Below, piece by piece: positions 1-8,635 of a stretch of DNA of 54,809 nucleotides. The stretch spans positions 1 through 54,809 of the forward strand of contig NZ_JZKH01000050.1 in assembly GCF_000961885.1 (NCBI RefSeq), read 5' to 3'. The DNA comes from Streptomyces rubellomurinus. Its GTDB lineage: Bacteria; Actinomycetota; Actinomycetes; Streptomycetales; Streptomycetaceae. Position 1 is the stretch's first letter. Each line of letters opens with the position of its first letter. The notes beneath the pieces are model-generated. The model saw nothing but the letters and a program-made list of their open reading frames with translations, ran no database searches and was not told where the DNA came from. The position numbers and the translations under genes are program-made.

Positions 1-90
1 GGCCGGGAGGGCGGGCCCGGCGAGGGCGGCGAGGCTGGTCAGGGCCGCGGCGAGGGCGGCCCGGCGCAGCCGGGGTCGGTGCAGGCGCAC
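1..90 (-). CDS. Secreted protein, 5' end only (cut by window edge)
   Basis: Thirty codons are visible. The GTG start follows a GGAGGA ribosome site by six bases. The residues form a typical Sec signal peptide: an Arg-rich n-region with five arginines in the first ten residues, a long Ala/Leu h-region, and an A-x-P-A end. The gene lies 64 bp after the last permease of a sugar ABC operon on the same strand, so it is probably the last gene of that operon. By analogy with similar operons it could be a secreted glycosidase, but no catalytic sequence is visible. Confidence 0.6.
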   Translation of the reverse strand, partial: MRLHRPRLRRAALAAALTSLAALAGPALPA

Positions 91-154
91 GGTGGTTCCT
101 CCGGTCGGGGGTGTCCAAAGGGCCAGGGGAGGGCGTTCCTTGCAGGGGAGGGCG

Positions 155-982
155 TTACTTGACCGAGCCGGCGGTCAGACCGGCGACGACCTTGCCCTCG
201 ATCAGGGCGAACAGCACGATCACCGGCACGATGGCGACGACCGAGCCGGCGAACAGGTAGTTCCACTGCACGGTGTAGTCGCCGATGAAGCTGTTGATCC
301 CGGCGGTGAGCGGCTGGCTGCGCACCGCCGTCGAGAGGGTCAGGCCCATCACGAACTCGTTCCAGGCCGCGATGAAGGTGAAGATCAGCGCGGTCACCAC
401 ACCGGGCATGGCCAGCGGCAGCACCACCCGGCGCAGCGCGCCGAACCGGCCGAGGCCGTCGATCATCGCGGCCTCCTCCAGCTCGACCGGGATGGAGCCG
501 ATGTAGGCGGTGAGGATCCAGACGGCGAAGGCCAGGTTGAAGGCGGCGTTGCAGAGGATCAGCGTCCAGACCGAGTTGAGCATGTCGAGCTGGTAGAACT
601 CGCGGTACAGGCCGACCAGCAGCGAGGTCGGCTGGAACATCTGGGTGACCAGCACCAGCAGCAGGAACAGCCGGCGTCCCCGGTAGCGGACCCGGGCGGT
701 GTGGTAGGCGGCGGGCAGCGCGACCAGCAGCGCCAGCAGGGTGGAGCCGCCGGCGACCAGCAGGGTGACCCGCAGGTTCGCGCCGAGGGTGGAGTCCCGC
801 CAGACGTCGACGAAGTTGGACCAGGCGAAGTGGTGCGGTAGGTAGCCCGGGTCGCGCAGCTCGTCGGCCGGGCGCAGCGCGGTGACGGCCATCTCCAGGT
901 AGGGGAGCAGGAAGACGGCGGCCAGCAGCCAGGCGGTGGCGGCGAGCAGCAGGGTGCGGGGCGTGAGGCGGCGGCTGGTCAA
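155..982 (-). CDS. Carbohydrate ABC transporter permease, MalG type
   Basis: This 275-residue inner-membrane permease is probably one half of the sugar channel. It has one N-terminal membrane helix and further hydrophobic segments. The EAA loop, which docks on the ATPase, reads EEAAMIDGLGRFGALRRVVL near residue 190 and is typical of the MalG/CUT1 family. The TTG start is chosen because it overlaps the stop of the upstream permease by 4 bp and is preceded by GGGAGGAG inside that gene's last codons. Longer open frames upstream read antisense-type sequence of the other permease and are rejected. No ATPase is encoded nearby; streptomycetes commonly use a shared MsiK ATPase. Confidence 0.93.
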   Translation of the reverse strand: MTSRRLTPRTLLLAATAWLLAAVFLLPYLEMAVTALRPADELRDPGYLPHHFAWSNFVDVWRDSTLGANLRVTLLVAGGSTLLALLVALPAAYHTARVRYRGRRLFLLLVLVTQMFQPTSLLVGLYREFYQLDMLNSVWTLILCNAAFNLAFAVWILTAYIGSIPVELEEAAMIDGLGRFGALRRVVLPLAMPGVVTALIFTFIAAWNEFVMGLTLSTAVRSQPLTAGINSFIGDYTVQWNYLFAGSVVAIVPVIVLFALIEGKVVAGLTAGSVK

Positions 983-1902
983 CTCTCCTCCCGGTTCCAG
1001 CGGCTGACCTTGAGGAAGAGCAGCACCAGCAGCACCACCAGGGCGAAGTTGACCACCGACATGGACGCGGACTCGCCGATGTCGGTCGCCTTCAGCTGGT
1101 ACATGAACACCGTGCTGGTGGCCGTGTCGCTGCTCGGGCCGCCCTGGGTCATGCCCCAGATGACGGGGAAGGAGTTGAAGACGTTGATCAGGTTGATCAC
1201 CAGCCCGACCAGGAACGCCGGGCGCAGCAGCGGCAGGGTGATCCGCCGGTACGCCTGCCAGGCGCTCGCGCCGTCCACCTTGGCGGCCTCGGACACCTCG
1301 GCGGGCACGGTCTGCAGGCCGGCCAGCAGGGTGTAGGTGGTGAACGGCAGCGAGACGAAGACGGCGACGCCGACCATCCACGGCCAGGCGGTGGACGGGT
1401 CGCCGAGCCAGTCGCGCGGCCCGTCGATCAGGCCGAGGTTGGTCATCGCGGTGTTGAGCACGCCCGCCGTGCGGTCGAGCATCCAGCGGAAGCCGATGGC
1501 GGTCATCAGGACGGACGCCGCCCAGGGCGCGATCAGCGCCCAGCGGGCGAAGCGGCGGCCGGGGAAGCGCTGGTCGAACAGCTGGGCCAGGCCGAGCGAG
1601 AGCAGCATGGTCAGGCCGACGACGGCGACGGTCCACAGGACGGTGGCGAGCAGGACGTGGCCGAGGTCGGTCTCGCCGAACAGCTTGCGGTACTTGTCCA
1701 GCCCGGCGGAGCCGCGCACGAAGCCGCTGGTGCTGATGCGCAGGAACGAGGTGCGCACCATCTCGTAGACGGGCCACAGGACGACGAACAGGATCAGCAG
1801 GACGGCGGGCGCGATCCACGGCAGCGGGCCGAGCCGGCCCCGGCGGCGCGGCGTCCGCGCGGGCGGTGCGCCCCGGGTGGGGGAGGGGGAGTGCTGGGAC
1901 AA
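979..1902 (-). CDS. Carbohydrate ABC transporter permease, MalF type
   Basis: This 307-residue permease should pair with the MalG-like protein encoded next. Residues 1-28 are a cytoplasmic tail rich in Pro and Arg, followed by six predicted membrane segments. The EAA loop begins EVSEAAKVDGASAWQAYRRI. The start is TTG; an in-frame TGA lies six codons upstream, so no longer form exists, and a GAGAGG ribosome site is visible. It sits 58 bp downstream of the binding-protein gene and overlaps the next permease by 4 bp, so the three are co-transcribed. The substrate cannot be read from the sequence. Confidence 0.93.
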   Translation of the reverse strand: MSQHSPSPTRGAPPARTPRRRGRLGPLPWIAPAVLLILFVVLWPVYEMVRTSFLRISTSGFVRGSAGLDKYRKLFGETDLGHVLLATVLWTVAVVGLTMLLSLGLAQLFDQRFPGRRFARWALIAPWAASVLMTAIGFRWMLDRTAGVLNTAMTNLGLIDGPRDWLGDPSTAWPWMVGVAVFVSLPFTTYTLLAGLQTVPAEVSEAAKVDGASAWQAYRRITLPLLRPAFLVGLVINLINVFNSFPVIWGMTQGGPSSDTATSTVFMYQLKATDIGESASMSVVNFALVVLLVLLFLKVSRWNREES

Positions 1903-1960
1903 CGGGCGTGCCTCTCACAGGGGTTCGGTGCAGGAGCGGCGTGGTGGCGTCACCGGGGCG

Positions 1961-3235
1961 CTACTTGTCGGCGGCGGTGTCCTTGGCCTTCTTCTGCAGT
2001 GCGCCGAGCACCTTGGCCGGGTCGCCGGTGAGGGCGGTGCCGACGGTCTTCTTCAGCTCCGCCGAGACGGTGTCCCAACTGGTGTCGCCGAGCGGGTAGA
2101 AGGCGGCGTGCGGGAGCAGCGCGAAGAAGGGTTCGAGGTCCTTGTGCTTGCCGCTGCCGGTCATCTCGCGCAGGGTGTCCTGGGTGACGGGCATCAGGTT
2201 GTACGTCTCGTCGAACCGGAGCGTGTTGTCCTTCGCGTAGACGAAGTCGAGGAAGGTGCGGATCTGGTCGCGGTGGCCGTTCTTCTTGAAGGCCATCGTC
2301 CAGTCCGCCACGCCGAGCGTGGACTTGAGCGGGCCGGTCTTGCCGGGGATCGGCGCGACGCCGTAGTCGACCTTGCCGTCGCGGGCCATCTGGATCAGCG
2401 AGGGGTGGCCGTTGAGCATGCCGGCCTTGCCTGCGGCGAAGTCGGCGAACGCGGTCTTGCGGTCGGTGGTGGCCGGGTTGGCGTAGGTGAGGCCGGGGTC
2501 GACCAGATTGGCCTTGAGCCAGCTGAAGGTCTCGACGTTGGCCGGGCTGTCGATGGTGTACGCGCCGTCCTTGTCGGTGGGGCCGCCGCCGTTGCCGAGC
2601 TCCCACATCATGCTCTCGCCCTGGGCCTCCTCGGGGCCGAGCGGCAGGGCGTACGGGGTGGTGCCGGGGGCCTTGGCCTTGAGGAGTTCGGCGTCCTTGC
2701 GGACGTCCTCCCAGGTGGCGGGCGGCTGGGTGATGCCGGCCTGCTGGAACAGGGTCTTGTTGTAGAAGAGGGCGCGGGCGGAGGAGACGAACGGGATGCC
2801 GTACTGCACGCCCTTGACCTGACCGGCCTCGGCGAAGCTGTCGATGAAGTTGGCCCGGGTGCCGGTGGAGAGCACGTCCTCGGCCTTGTAGAGCAGGTCG
2901 TCGGCGACCTTGTCGGCGTAGCCGCCGGTCTGCAGCACGTCCGGCACGTTGCCGCTCTGGATCATGGTGCGGACCTGCTTGTCGATGTCGTTCCAGTTGA
3001 CCACCTGGACGTCGACCCGGATGTTCGGGTTGGCGGCGGTGAAGGCGGTGGCCAGGTTGTTCCAGTAGGTCCGGGAGCTGTTGGACTCCTTGTCGCCGTA
3101 GTCGGCGGCCACCAGCTTGAGCGTCACCTTGCCGTCCGCGTCGGCGCCGCCGCCGTCGCTGCCGCTTCCGCAGGCCGTGAGGGCGAGGGCGCCGAGGGCG
3201 CAGGCCGTGGAGAGGGCGAGGAATCGTTTGTGCAC
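1961..3235 (-). CDS. Sugar ABC transporter substrate-binding lipoprotein
   Basis: A 424-residue extracellular binding protein of the CUT1 (family 1) type. The N-terminus carries a signal peptide ending in the lipobox LTAC near residue 20, so it should be lipid-anchored. The GTG start is chosen because it places the Arg/Lys n-region directly before the hydrophobic core, with AAGGCGG about eight bases upstream. An open frame continues about 50 codons further but reads through the promoter region. It is the first gene of the operon followed by two permeases, and a DeoR regulator gene lies just upstream in the same direction. Confidence 0.92.
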   Translation of the reverse strand: MHKRFLALSTACALGALALTACGSGSDGGGADADGKVTLKLVAADYGDKESNSSRTYWNNLATAFTAANPNIRVDVQVVNWNDIDKQVRTMIQSGNVPDVLQTGGYADKVADDLLYKAEDVLSTGTRANFIDSFAEAGQVKGVQYGIPFVSSARALFYNKTLFQQAGITQPPATWEDVRKDAELLKAKAPGTTPYALPLGPEEAQGESMMWELGNGGGPTDKDGAYTIDSPANVETFSWLKANLVDPGLTYANPATTDRKTAFADFAAGKAGMLNGHPSLIQMARDGKVDYGVAPIPGKTGPLKSTLGVADWTMAFKKNGHRDQIRTFLDFVYAKDNTLRFDETYNLMPVTQDTLREMTGSGKHKDLEPFFALLPHAAFYPLGDTSWDTVSAELKKTVGTALTGDPAKVLGALQKKAKDTAADK

Positions 3236-3310
3236 CGCAGTTACCGCCTTCGTACGCCGTTGTGCTTCGATCGGGATCCGTCGTGATCCGAGATGCTTGA
3301 AGAGCGCTTG

Positions 3311-3329
3311 TTTTGAGCAGAATCGAAAA
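3311..3329. promoter_or_regulatory. Candidate operator upstream of the sugar ABC operon
   Basis: TTTTGAGCAGAATCGAAAA is an AT-rich island with inverted TTTT/AAAA ends in otherwise very GC-rich DNA, 76-94 bp upstream of the binding-protein start. DeoR-family regulators often bind T-tract repeats of this kind, and a DeoR gene is adjacent. The assignment rests on position and composition only. Confidence 0.3.
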
Positions 3330-3426
3330 GTGCTGGCTGCGTCGGGCAGTATTCCCGAGGCGGGCCGTCCGGTCGAGGTGGTCACGGGAGACCGTTATCG
3401 GACCGTTGCATGACAATTTCGGCTGC

Positions 3427-3462
3427 AAAAAAACGCCCGGCCGGAGGGCGGCCCGGCCGGGC
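3427..3462 (-). terminator. Intrinsic terminator after the DeoR gene
   Basis: Perfect 10-bp stem (3435-3444 with 3453-3462, GCCCGGCCGG arm), 8-nt loop, followed on the minus strand by a run of seven T (3427-3433). It lies 20 bp past the DeoR stop and separates that gene from the ABC operon downstream. Confidence 0.85.
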
Positions 3463-3481
3463 TCGACGAGGTGACGATACG

Positions 3482-4237
3482 TCAGGCGCGCCGGACGCGC
3501 AGGCCGTTGTCGGTGATCGCCTCCTCCTGGGCGGCGCTCAACTCGTCGTCCGTGACCAGCTCGTGGACGTCGGTGAGCGGGCAGATCCTGGCGAAGGTGA
3601 CCCGGCCGACCTTGGTGCTGTCCGCCAGCACGACCGACCGCGCGCTGCTGCGCAGGAAGGCCCGGTCGGTCTGGGCCTCCATCTCGTCGTGCGTGGTGCA
3701 GCCCTCCTGGGTCAGGCCGTCCACGCCGATGAAGGCCAGGTCGAGGTGGTACTCGGCGAGCATCCGCTCGGCGGCCGGCCCGACCAGTTCGTAGCTGGTG
3801 GTGCGGGCGATGCCGCCCACGACCACCAGGCGCACCTCCGGGCGGACGATCAGGTCGGCCGCGATGTTGACGGCGTTGGTCACGATGGTGATCCCGCCGC
3901 GCTCGGCCAGCACCCGGGCCAGCTCGCTGGTGGTGGTGCCGCCGGTCAGGCCGACCACCGCGCCGTCCGGCACCAGCCGGTCGGCCGCCAGCGCGATCCG
4001 CCGCTTCTCCGCCTGGCGGGTGCCGTGTTTGTGACGCAGCGGCAGTTCGAGGTTCACGGCGCCGGTGACGGCCCCGCCGCGGGTGCGGTGCAGCAGGCCC
4101 TGGTCGTGCAGTTCCTGCAGGTCACGGCGGACGGTGGCCGGGGACACCTGGAGGAGGGCGGCGAGCTCGTGTACGTCGGCGCTGCCCGCCTCGGCGATGT
4201 GCGACAGAATCCGGGCGGTCCGGTCAGCTTTGAGCAT
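3482..4237 (-). CDS. DeoR/GlpR-family transcriptional regulator
   Basis: 251 residues, the usual DeoR length. The N-terminal winged helix-turn-helix (residues 1-57) contains the family signature: VHELAALLQVSPATVRRDLQ, then the wing around LLHRTRGGAV. The C-terminal sugar-phosphate sensor domain (about 75-235) has the GLTGGTT phosphate-loop motif and the IGVDG segment. These proteins usually repress a nearby sugar operon and release DNA on binding a sugar phosphate. It is encoded just upstream of the sugar ABC operon in the same direction but is separated by a strong terminator, so it is a separate transcription unit and the likely regulator of that operon. Confidence 0.9.
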   Translation of the reverse strand: MLKADRTARILSHIAEAGSADVHELAALLQVSPATVRRDLQELHDQGLLHRTRGGAVTGAVNLELPLRHKHGTRQAEKRRIALAADRLVPDGAVVGLTGGTTTSELARVLAERGGITIVTNAVNIAADLIVRPEVRLVVVGGIARTTSYELVGPAAERMLAEYHLDLAFIGVDGLTQEGCTTHDEMEAQTDRAFLRSSARSVVLADSTKVGRVTFARICPLTDVHELVTDDELSAAQEEAITDNGLRVRRA

Positions 4238-4285
4238 GGCCGAAGTGTAGTGGGCGCGGTTTCCGGCCCCTTCGCGCAGAACCGC

Positions 4286-5302
4286 TCAGCGGCCGTCGTC
4301 CTCCGGCGGCAGCCAGCGGCTGGGGTCGGCCTTGCCGGGGGCCAGGCGGTGGACGACCTCGGCCAGTTCGACCGTGGCCTGCTCGATCCGCCGGTAGGTC
4401 TCGCGCTGCTCGGCGACGATCGCGGCCAGCAGCAGGCCGGTCAGCGCCGCGCACCCGTTGAGGGCCTGCAGCATCACCATGGCGGCGACCAGCCCGTGCC
4501 CGGCGAACGGACCGGCCCGGTTGGTGGCCGCCGTGATGGTGACCAGCGAGACCAGCAGGACGCAGGGCGCCGCCCCGAGCAGTTGGAAGCGCAGCGCCGC
4601 CCAGATCAGGAACGGGAAGACCAGGAAGAGCAGGCTCAGCGTGGTCGAGGTGGCGATCACGGTGGCGCCGGCGGTGCTGGCCAGCAACAGGACGGGCTCC
4701 ACCCAGTCGGACGGGCGGCGATCGGCGGGGAGCCGGGCCGTGCGCAGCGCCAGCGCCAGCGGGGTCACCACCAGCACCCCCATCGCGTCGCCCGTCCACC
4801 AGGCCGACCAGGTGGACCAGAATCCGCCGGCCGGCAGGTCGCCGTTCAGGACCAGGACGGCGGTGCCGATGGTGGAGCTGATCAGCATTCCGGCGAACGC
4901 CCCCAGGAAGACCAGCGCCATCCCGTCCCGGAGCCGGTCCAGCTCGATCCGGAACCGGGCCCGGCGCAGCATCAGGCACGCGGCGACAGGGGCCAGCGTG
5001 TTCCCGGCCACGACGCCGAGCGAGCCCCAGGTCGGCGGCCCGGAGGAGGCGATCACCAGGAAGGCGCCGAGCGCCACGGCCGGCCAGGTGCGGAGCCCGA
5101 ACAGCAGCAGGCAGGTGAGCGCGATCCCGGTCGGCGGCCAGAGCGGGGTGACCCTGGCCCCGCCGATCACCACCTGCTCCAGCAGTCCGATCCGCCCGGC
5201 CGCGAGGTAGACCGCGGTGACCGCGAGCAGGCGCAGGGCGGCCGGGGCCCGACGGCGGAGGGCGCGGGGGCTGGGCGTGGAGGTCGGCGGCACAGCAGCC
5301 AT
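4286..5302 (-). CDS. MASE1-domain integral membrane protein
   Basis: 338 residues with about eight hydrophobic segments. Residues 25-305 match the MASE1 sensory membrane domain: an early YLAAGRIGLL helix, then the signature TPLWPPTGIAL near residue 75, and WWTGDAMGVLVVTPL around residue 190. MASE1 normally feeds a kinase, GGDEF or phosphatase output domain. Here the protein ends about 40 residues after the last helix, with a short helical tail and no catalytic domain. The gene immediately upstream on the same strand encodes a soluble SpoIIE phosphatase, so the two may act as a split receptor and output. That link is inference; the ligand is unknown. Confidence 0.82.
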   Translation of the reverse strand: MAAVPPTSTPSPRALRRRAPAALRLLAVTAVYLAAGRIGLLEQVVIGGARVTPLWPPTGIALTCLLLFGLRTWPAVALGAFLVIASSGPPTWGSLGVVAGNTLAPVAACLMLRRARFRIELDRLRDGMALVFLGAFAGMLISSTIGTAVLVLNGDLPAGGFWSTWSAWWTGDAMGVLVVTPLALALRTARLPADRRPSDWVEPVLLLASTAGATVIATSTTLSLLFLVFPFLIWAALRFQLLGAAPCVLLVSLVTITAATNRAGPFAGHGLVAAMVMLQALNGCAALTGLLLAAIVAEQRETYRRIEQATVELAEVVHRLAPGKADPSRWLPPEDDGR

Positions 5303-5374
5303 CTGACTACGGAGGGGCGGCGCGGTGCGGGCGTGACACGCGCGGGCCGGCGCGAGGGTTCCCGGCGGGGGTTC

Positions 5375-6193
5375 TCAGTCGTCGTGGCGCAGCACCAGCA
5401 CCGCGGCGTCGTCGGTGTGCCCGGTCAGGTCGGCGACCTCCAGCAGTTCGGCGGCCAGCACGTCCGGCTCGTCCGCGACCCGCTCCCGCAGGACGGCCGC
5501 CACCCGGTCCAGCCCGGCCTCGATCGGGAACTGCGGCCCCTCGACCACCCCGTCCGTGACGAGCGCGACGACCCCCGTCCCGGTCAGCGGGTGGTGGCTC
5601 ACCGGGTACGTCTGGCCGGGCAGCACGCCGAGCGGCGGGCCGCCGTCGTCGTCGGCGCACTGCCCCCAGCGGCCGTCGGCGTCCGCCCAGACCGGCGGGA
5701 CGTGCCCGGCCCGGGCGTGCGACAGGTCCCCGGTGGCCGGGTCGTAGCGCAGGAAGCTGCAGGTGGCGAAGCGGCGGCTGTCCATCGAGATCAGCAGGTC
5801 GTTGGCCCGGCTCAGCACCTCGCCGGGGTCGGCGGCCGTGCTCGCGACGGCGCGCAGGCCGACCCGCACCTGGCCCATGATCGCCGCCGCCTCGACGTCG
5901 TGGCCCTGGACGTCGCCGAGCGAGAACGCCACCGAGCCGTCCGGCAGCCGGAAGCCGTCGTACCAGTCCCCGCCGACGCTCAGGCCGTGCCGGGCCGGCG
6001 CGTACCGGGCCGCCGCCCGCAGGCCGGGCTGCTGCGGCAGGGCGGCCGGCAGCAGCTCGCGCTGCAGCGCCTCGGCCAGCTCGACGCGGGCCCGCTGCAG
6101 CTCGGCCTGCTCCAGCGCGGACGCGGTGAGCCGGCCGAGCTCGGTCAGCAGGTCGTCCGCGCTGGGGCGGTCGGCGGGGCGGCGTCGGATCAT
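5375..6193 (-). CDS. PP2C-type Ser/Thr phosphatase, SpoIIE/RsbU family
   Basis: 272-residue soluble protein. Residues 15-48 form a helical linker (ALEQAELQRARVELAEALQR) like the coiled stalk that usually joins a sensor domain to SpoIIE. The phosphatase domain follows, with VGGDWYDGFRLPDG, the metal-binding SLGDVQGHD, and VTDGVVE and HTDDAAVLVLR, so the metal-coordinating aspartates are present. Such enzymes dephosphorylate anti-sigma antagonist proteins. No PAS, GAF or membrane domain is encoded in frame; the MASE1 membrane protein starts 72 bp downstream on the same strand and may supply the sensing. Confidence 0.88.
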   Translation of the reverse strand: MIRRRPADRPSADDLLTELGRLTASALEQAELQRARVELAEALQRELLPAALPQQPGLRAAARYAPARHGLSVGGDWYDGFRLPDGSVAFSLGDVQGHDVEAAAIMGQVRVGLRAVASTAADPGEVLSRANDLLISMDSRRFATCSFLRYDPATGDLSHARAGHVPPVWADADGRWGQCADDDGGPPLGVLPGQTYPVSHHPLTGTGVVALVTDGVVEGPQFPIEAGLDRVAAVLRERVADEPDVLAAELLEVADLTGHTDDAAVLVLRHDD

Positions 6194-6456
6194 CGGCCCT
6201 CCGGCGGGGTGCGGGGCGGGGTGATCAGACCAGCCTATGTCGGCCGAACGGGCGACGGCCGCTCGACGGCCCCCACGGCCCTCCCGCGTCGGCGCGTCGC
6301 GCGGGGCGGGCGCTCCCCGCGCGGCGAGGTCCGGTGCCGTCCTCGGGCCCGGGGTGCTCGCGGTCCGGGCGTTTTGGCGGTTCCCGATGGCGGCCTCGGC
6401 GCTGCCCTCCCGAGCGAGGACCCGTGCGGCGGCCCGTTCGCTTCCCGGTCACGCCC

Positions 6457-6753
6457 TCACCCGGCGGCGGTCAGCACCCGCAACTCCGGCGGGCCGTCCA
6501 GCAGTTCAGCCGTCCGCTCCAGCGAGCGGGCCAGGTGCGGGCTGGCCAGATGCGCCTCGAACGCCTCCCGCGTCTCCCACTCCTCCACCACCACCCAGGC
6601 CCGTGGGTCGTCCGGGTCCACGTAGTTCCGGTACGACAGACATCCCGGCTCGGCCAGACTGGCCGCGACCATCGACCGGGCCTGCTCCCGCATCTCCGCC
6701 TCCCGCCCCGCCCTGGCCCGCAACACCGCCACCGCCGTGATCCGCTGAGACAC
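6457..6753 (-). CDS. ABM-domain (antibiotic biosynthesis monooxygenase family) protein
   Basis: 98 residues forming one ABM ferredoxin-like fold, a dimeric alpha/beta barrel family that includes quinol monooxygenases. Visible signatures are the first strand ITAVAVLRAR, the helix EAEMREQARSM, the EPGCLSYRNY turn, VVVEEWETREAFEAHL and the terminal helix. The GTG start follows GGGAGTGAC closely; longer in-frame sequence upstream is intergenic. It is a stand-alone gene whose upstream region is shared with a divergent methyltransferase gene. A substrate cannot be assigned. Confidence 0.85.
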   Translation of the reverse strand: MSQRITAVAVLRARAGREAEMREQARSMVAASLAEPGCLSYRNYVDPDDPRAWVVVEEWETREAFEAHLASPHLARSLERTAELLDGPPELRVLTAAG

Positions 6754-6880
6754 CGTCACTCCCTCTGGTCCGCGCTCCCGCTGTCCCCGGTCCGAACAGC
6801 CCGGACCGGCGGGATCTTCCCCGCCCCGGCGACGAAGGCGCACGGGCGTGCCGCCGTACGGCAGGTCGGGCCCCGGGTGC

Positions 6881-6907
6881 TTGCCATGTACCGCCGTGAC
6901 CTATAGG
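6881..6907 (+). promoter_or_regulatory. Possible promoter for the methyltransferase gene
   Basis: TTGCCA (6881-6886) and TATAGG (6902-6907) resemble -35 and -10 boxes, 42 bp before the start codon at 6949. The 15-bp spacing is shorter than ideal. A GCACG/CGTGC inverted pair follows the -10-like box. Confidence 0.25.
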
Positions 6908-6948
6908 CACGATCCCGAAACCGTGCGTGACACCTGGAGGTCTCGGCC

Positions 6949-7692
6949 ATGAGCGTGACGAATCGGTACAGGGATGCCTGGGAGGGCTTCTGGCGGGATG
7001 CCCCCGAGGAGCCCGGCTCGGTGATCTGGGACGCGGAGCCGGCGCTCACGGCGGAACGCCATCTCGCACTGTTCCGGCCGCACCTGGCGGACGACCGGCT
7101 TCCGCTCGTCGACCTCGGCTGCGGGAACGGCACCCAGACCCGCTTCCTCGCCGACCGCTTCCCGCACGTCCTCGGGGTCGACCTGTCGGCCGCGGCCGTC
7201 GACCTGGCCCGGCGCGGGGACGGGGCGCGACGGGCCGGGTTCGCCCAGCTGGACGCCACCGACCCCGCGGCCGTCCGGGAGCTGCACGAGCGCCTGGGCG
7301 ACGCCAACGTGTACGTGCGCGGCGTGATCCACCAGAGCGAGCCGGCCGACCGCGGCCCCGTCGCGGAGGCCGTCGCCGTGCTGCTCGGCGGGCGCGGCCG
7401 GGGCTTCGTCGTCGAGTTGGCGGAGGCGGCCAAGGGCGTGCTGGCGCGGCTCGCGCAGAACCCCGCCGGGCCGCCCCCGAAGCTGCGCCCGGTCCTCAGC
7501 CACGGCCTCGCCCCGGCCGAGGTCGCCGACGAGGCCTTCACCGACATCCTCCGCGCGGCCGGCCTCGGCGTTCTCGCCTCGGGCGACATGCCCCTGCTCA
7601 CCACGGAGTTCACCCCGGACGGCGCCCGGATCGAACTGCCGGCCCACTGGGTGGTGGTGGGCGCGGACGGCCGGCGGCCGGGCCTGAGCTGA
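6949..7692 (+). CDS. Class I SAM-dependent methyltransferase
   Basis: 247 residues with a Rossmann methyltransferase core. Motif I reads VDLGCGNGTQTRFLADRF (about residues 48-65), followed by the acidic strand end VLGVDLS and the QLDATD motif. The start ATG follows GGAGG by eight bases (ACCTGGAGGTCTCGGCC). N- and C-terminal extensions are not diagnostic for substrate. It stands alone, divergent from the ABM gene and convergent with the NmrA-like gene. Confidence 0.85.
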   Translation: MSVTNRYRDAWEGFWRDAPEEPGSVIWDAEPALTAERHLALFRPHLADDRLPLVDLGCGNGTQTRFLADRFPHVLGVDLSAAAVDLARRGDGARRAGFAQLDATDPAAVRELHERLGDANVYVRGVIHQSEPADRGPVAEAVAVLLGGRGRGFVVELAEAAKGVLARLAQNPAGPPPKLRPVLSHGLAPAEVADEAFTDILRAAGLGVLASGDMPLLTTEFTPDGARIELPAHWVVVGADGRRPGLS

Positions 7693-7715
7693 ACCGCTGG
7701 CCGCGGTCGAGGAGG

Positions 7716-8618
7716 TCACGAACCCCCGGTGAACGCGGCGGCGTGGTCGGCGGCCCACTGGCGGAACGTGCGCGGTGCCGTCCCGAGGATGTCGGCCACC
7801 GTGGTGGTGACGTACGCGGGCCGCCCGACCGCCGCGCTCCACGCGGCGAGCAGCATGTCGGCGACCGGAGCGGGCGCCGCGCCCTCCAGCCGGCTCCGGA
7901 ACTCGTCCGGCGTCATCTCCTCGAACGCGATCCGGTGCCCCAGGGCGTCGCCTATGGCAGCCACCTGGGCGGCCTGGGTCAGCGATTCGGGCCCGGTGAG
8001 GACGTAGTCGCCCCCGACGTGCCCGTCCTGGTGGAGCGTCCGGGCCGCGACGGCCGCGATGTCGCGGTCGTCGACGGGTGCCGTCTCGGCGGCGCCGTAC
8101 GGCCACCGGACGGCCGCGCCGGCCCGGATCTCGGGCACCCACCAGGCCAGCGCGTTCGACGCGAACATCCCCGGCCGGATGATCGTCGACTCCAGGCCGG
8201 TGGCCGCGATGAGCCGCTCGATGTCCGCGTGCAGCGCGGCCGCGGGATTGGGCTGCTGGAAGAACGGGTGCGGCGTCCGGTGCGGGGACGACAGGAAGAC
8301 GACCCGCCGGACATGGGCGGCCAGCCGCTCGACGACCGCCGCGGCGGTCCGGGGCGGGGCGGTCCAGACGAGGAGGACCGCGCCCGCGCCGGCCAGCGCG
8401 GGATCGAGCGACTCGGGCACGGTGAGGTCGCCGGTGAAGACCTCGACCTCCGCCGGCAGCGCGGCCGCCGCCTCGGGGCGGCGGGTGAGGGCGCGGACCG
8501 GCACGCCCGCGTCGAGGAGGCGGTCGATGGTGAGGCGGCCGATCCGGCCGGTCGCGCCGGTGACGAGTACGGGGGGAACGTCCATCAAGGGGCTCATGCT
8601 GTCGCTCATGCCGTCCAT
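7716..8618 (-). CDS. NmrA-like NAD(P)-binding protein (atypical SDR)
   Basis: 300 residues. The N-terminus has the dinucleotide-binding motif LVTGATGRIGRLTIDRLL and the early strand VRALTRRPE, typical of NmrA/YesF-type SDR proteins that bind NADP and often act as redox sensors or reductases. Later motifs include VVFLSSPH, STIIRPGMFASN and DDRDIAAVAA. The classical YxxxK pair is not evident. The first ATG is used, but no good ribosome site precedes it; ATGs at codons 4, 8 and 12 are alternatives, the last giving MDVPPVLVTGATG as in many homologues. An inverted repeat abuts the start. Confidence 0.85.
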   Translation of the reverse strand: MDGMSDSMSPLMDVPPVLVTGATGRIGRLTIDRLLDAGVPVRALTRRPEAAAALPAEVEVFTGDLTVPESLDPALAGAGAVLLVWTAPPRTAAAVVERLAAHVRRVVFLSSPHRTPHPFFQQPNPAAALHADIERLIAATGLESTIIRPGMFASNALAWWVPEIRAGAAVRWPYGAAETAPVDDRDIAAVAARTLHQDGHVGGDYVLTGPESLTQAAQVAAIGDALGHRIAFEEMTPDEFRSRLEGAAPAPVADMLLAAWSAAVGRPAYVTTTVADILGTAPRTFRQWAADHAAAFTGGS

Positions 8619-8620
8619 GA

Positions 8621-8635
8621 AACCGTTACTCGGTT
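8621..8635. promoter_or_regulatory. Inverted repeat at the NmrA-like gene start, candidate operator
   Basis: AACCG-TTACT-CGGTT is a perfect 5+5 inverted repeat ending 3 bp before the first ATG of the minus-strand gene and next to a T-rich stretch. This form is typical of TetR-family operators. No regulator gene is adjacent, so the binding protein is unknown. Confidence 0.35.

Noticed and set aside
3410..6625. Very long plus-strand open frame (over 1000 codons) opposite the DeoR, MASE1 and SpoIIE genes
   Set aside because: It is an open frame opposite GC-rich real genes. Its translation is low-complexity Gly/Arg/Gln/Asp-rich and has no domain, while the minus-strand frames show clear families.
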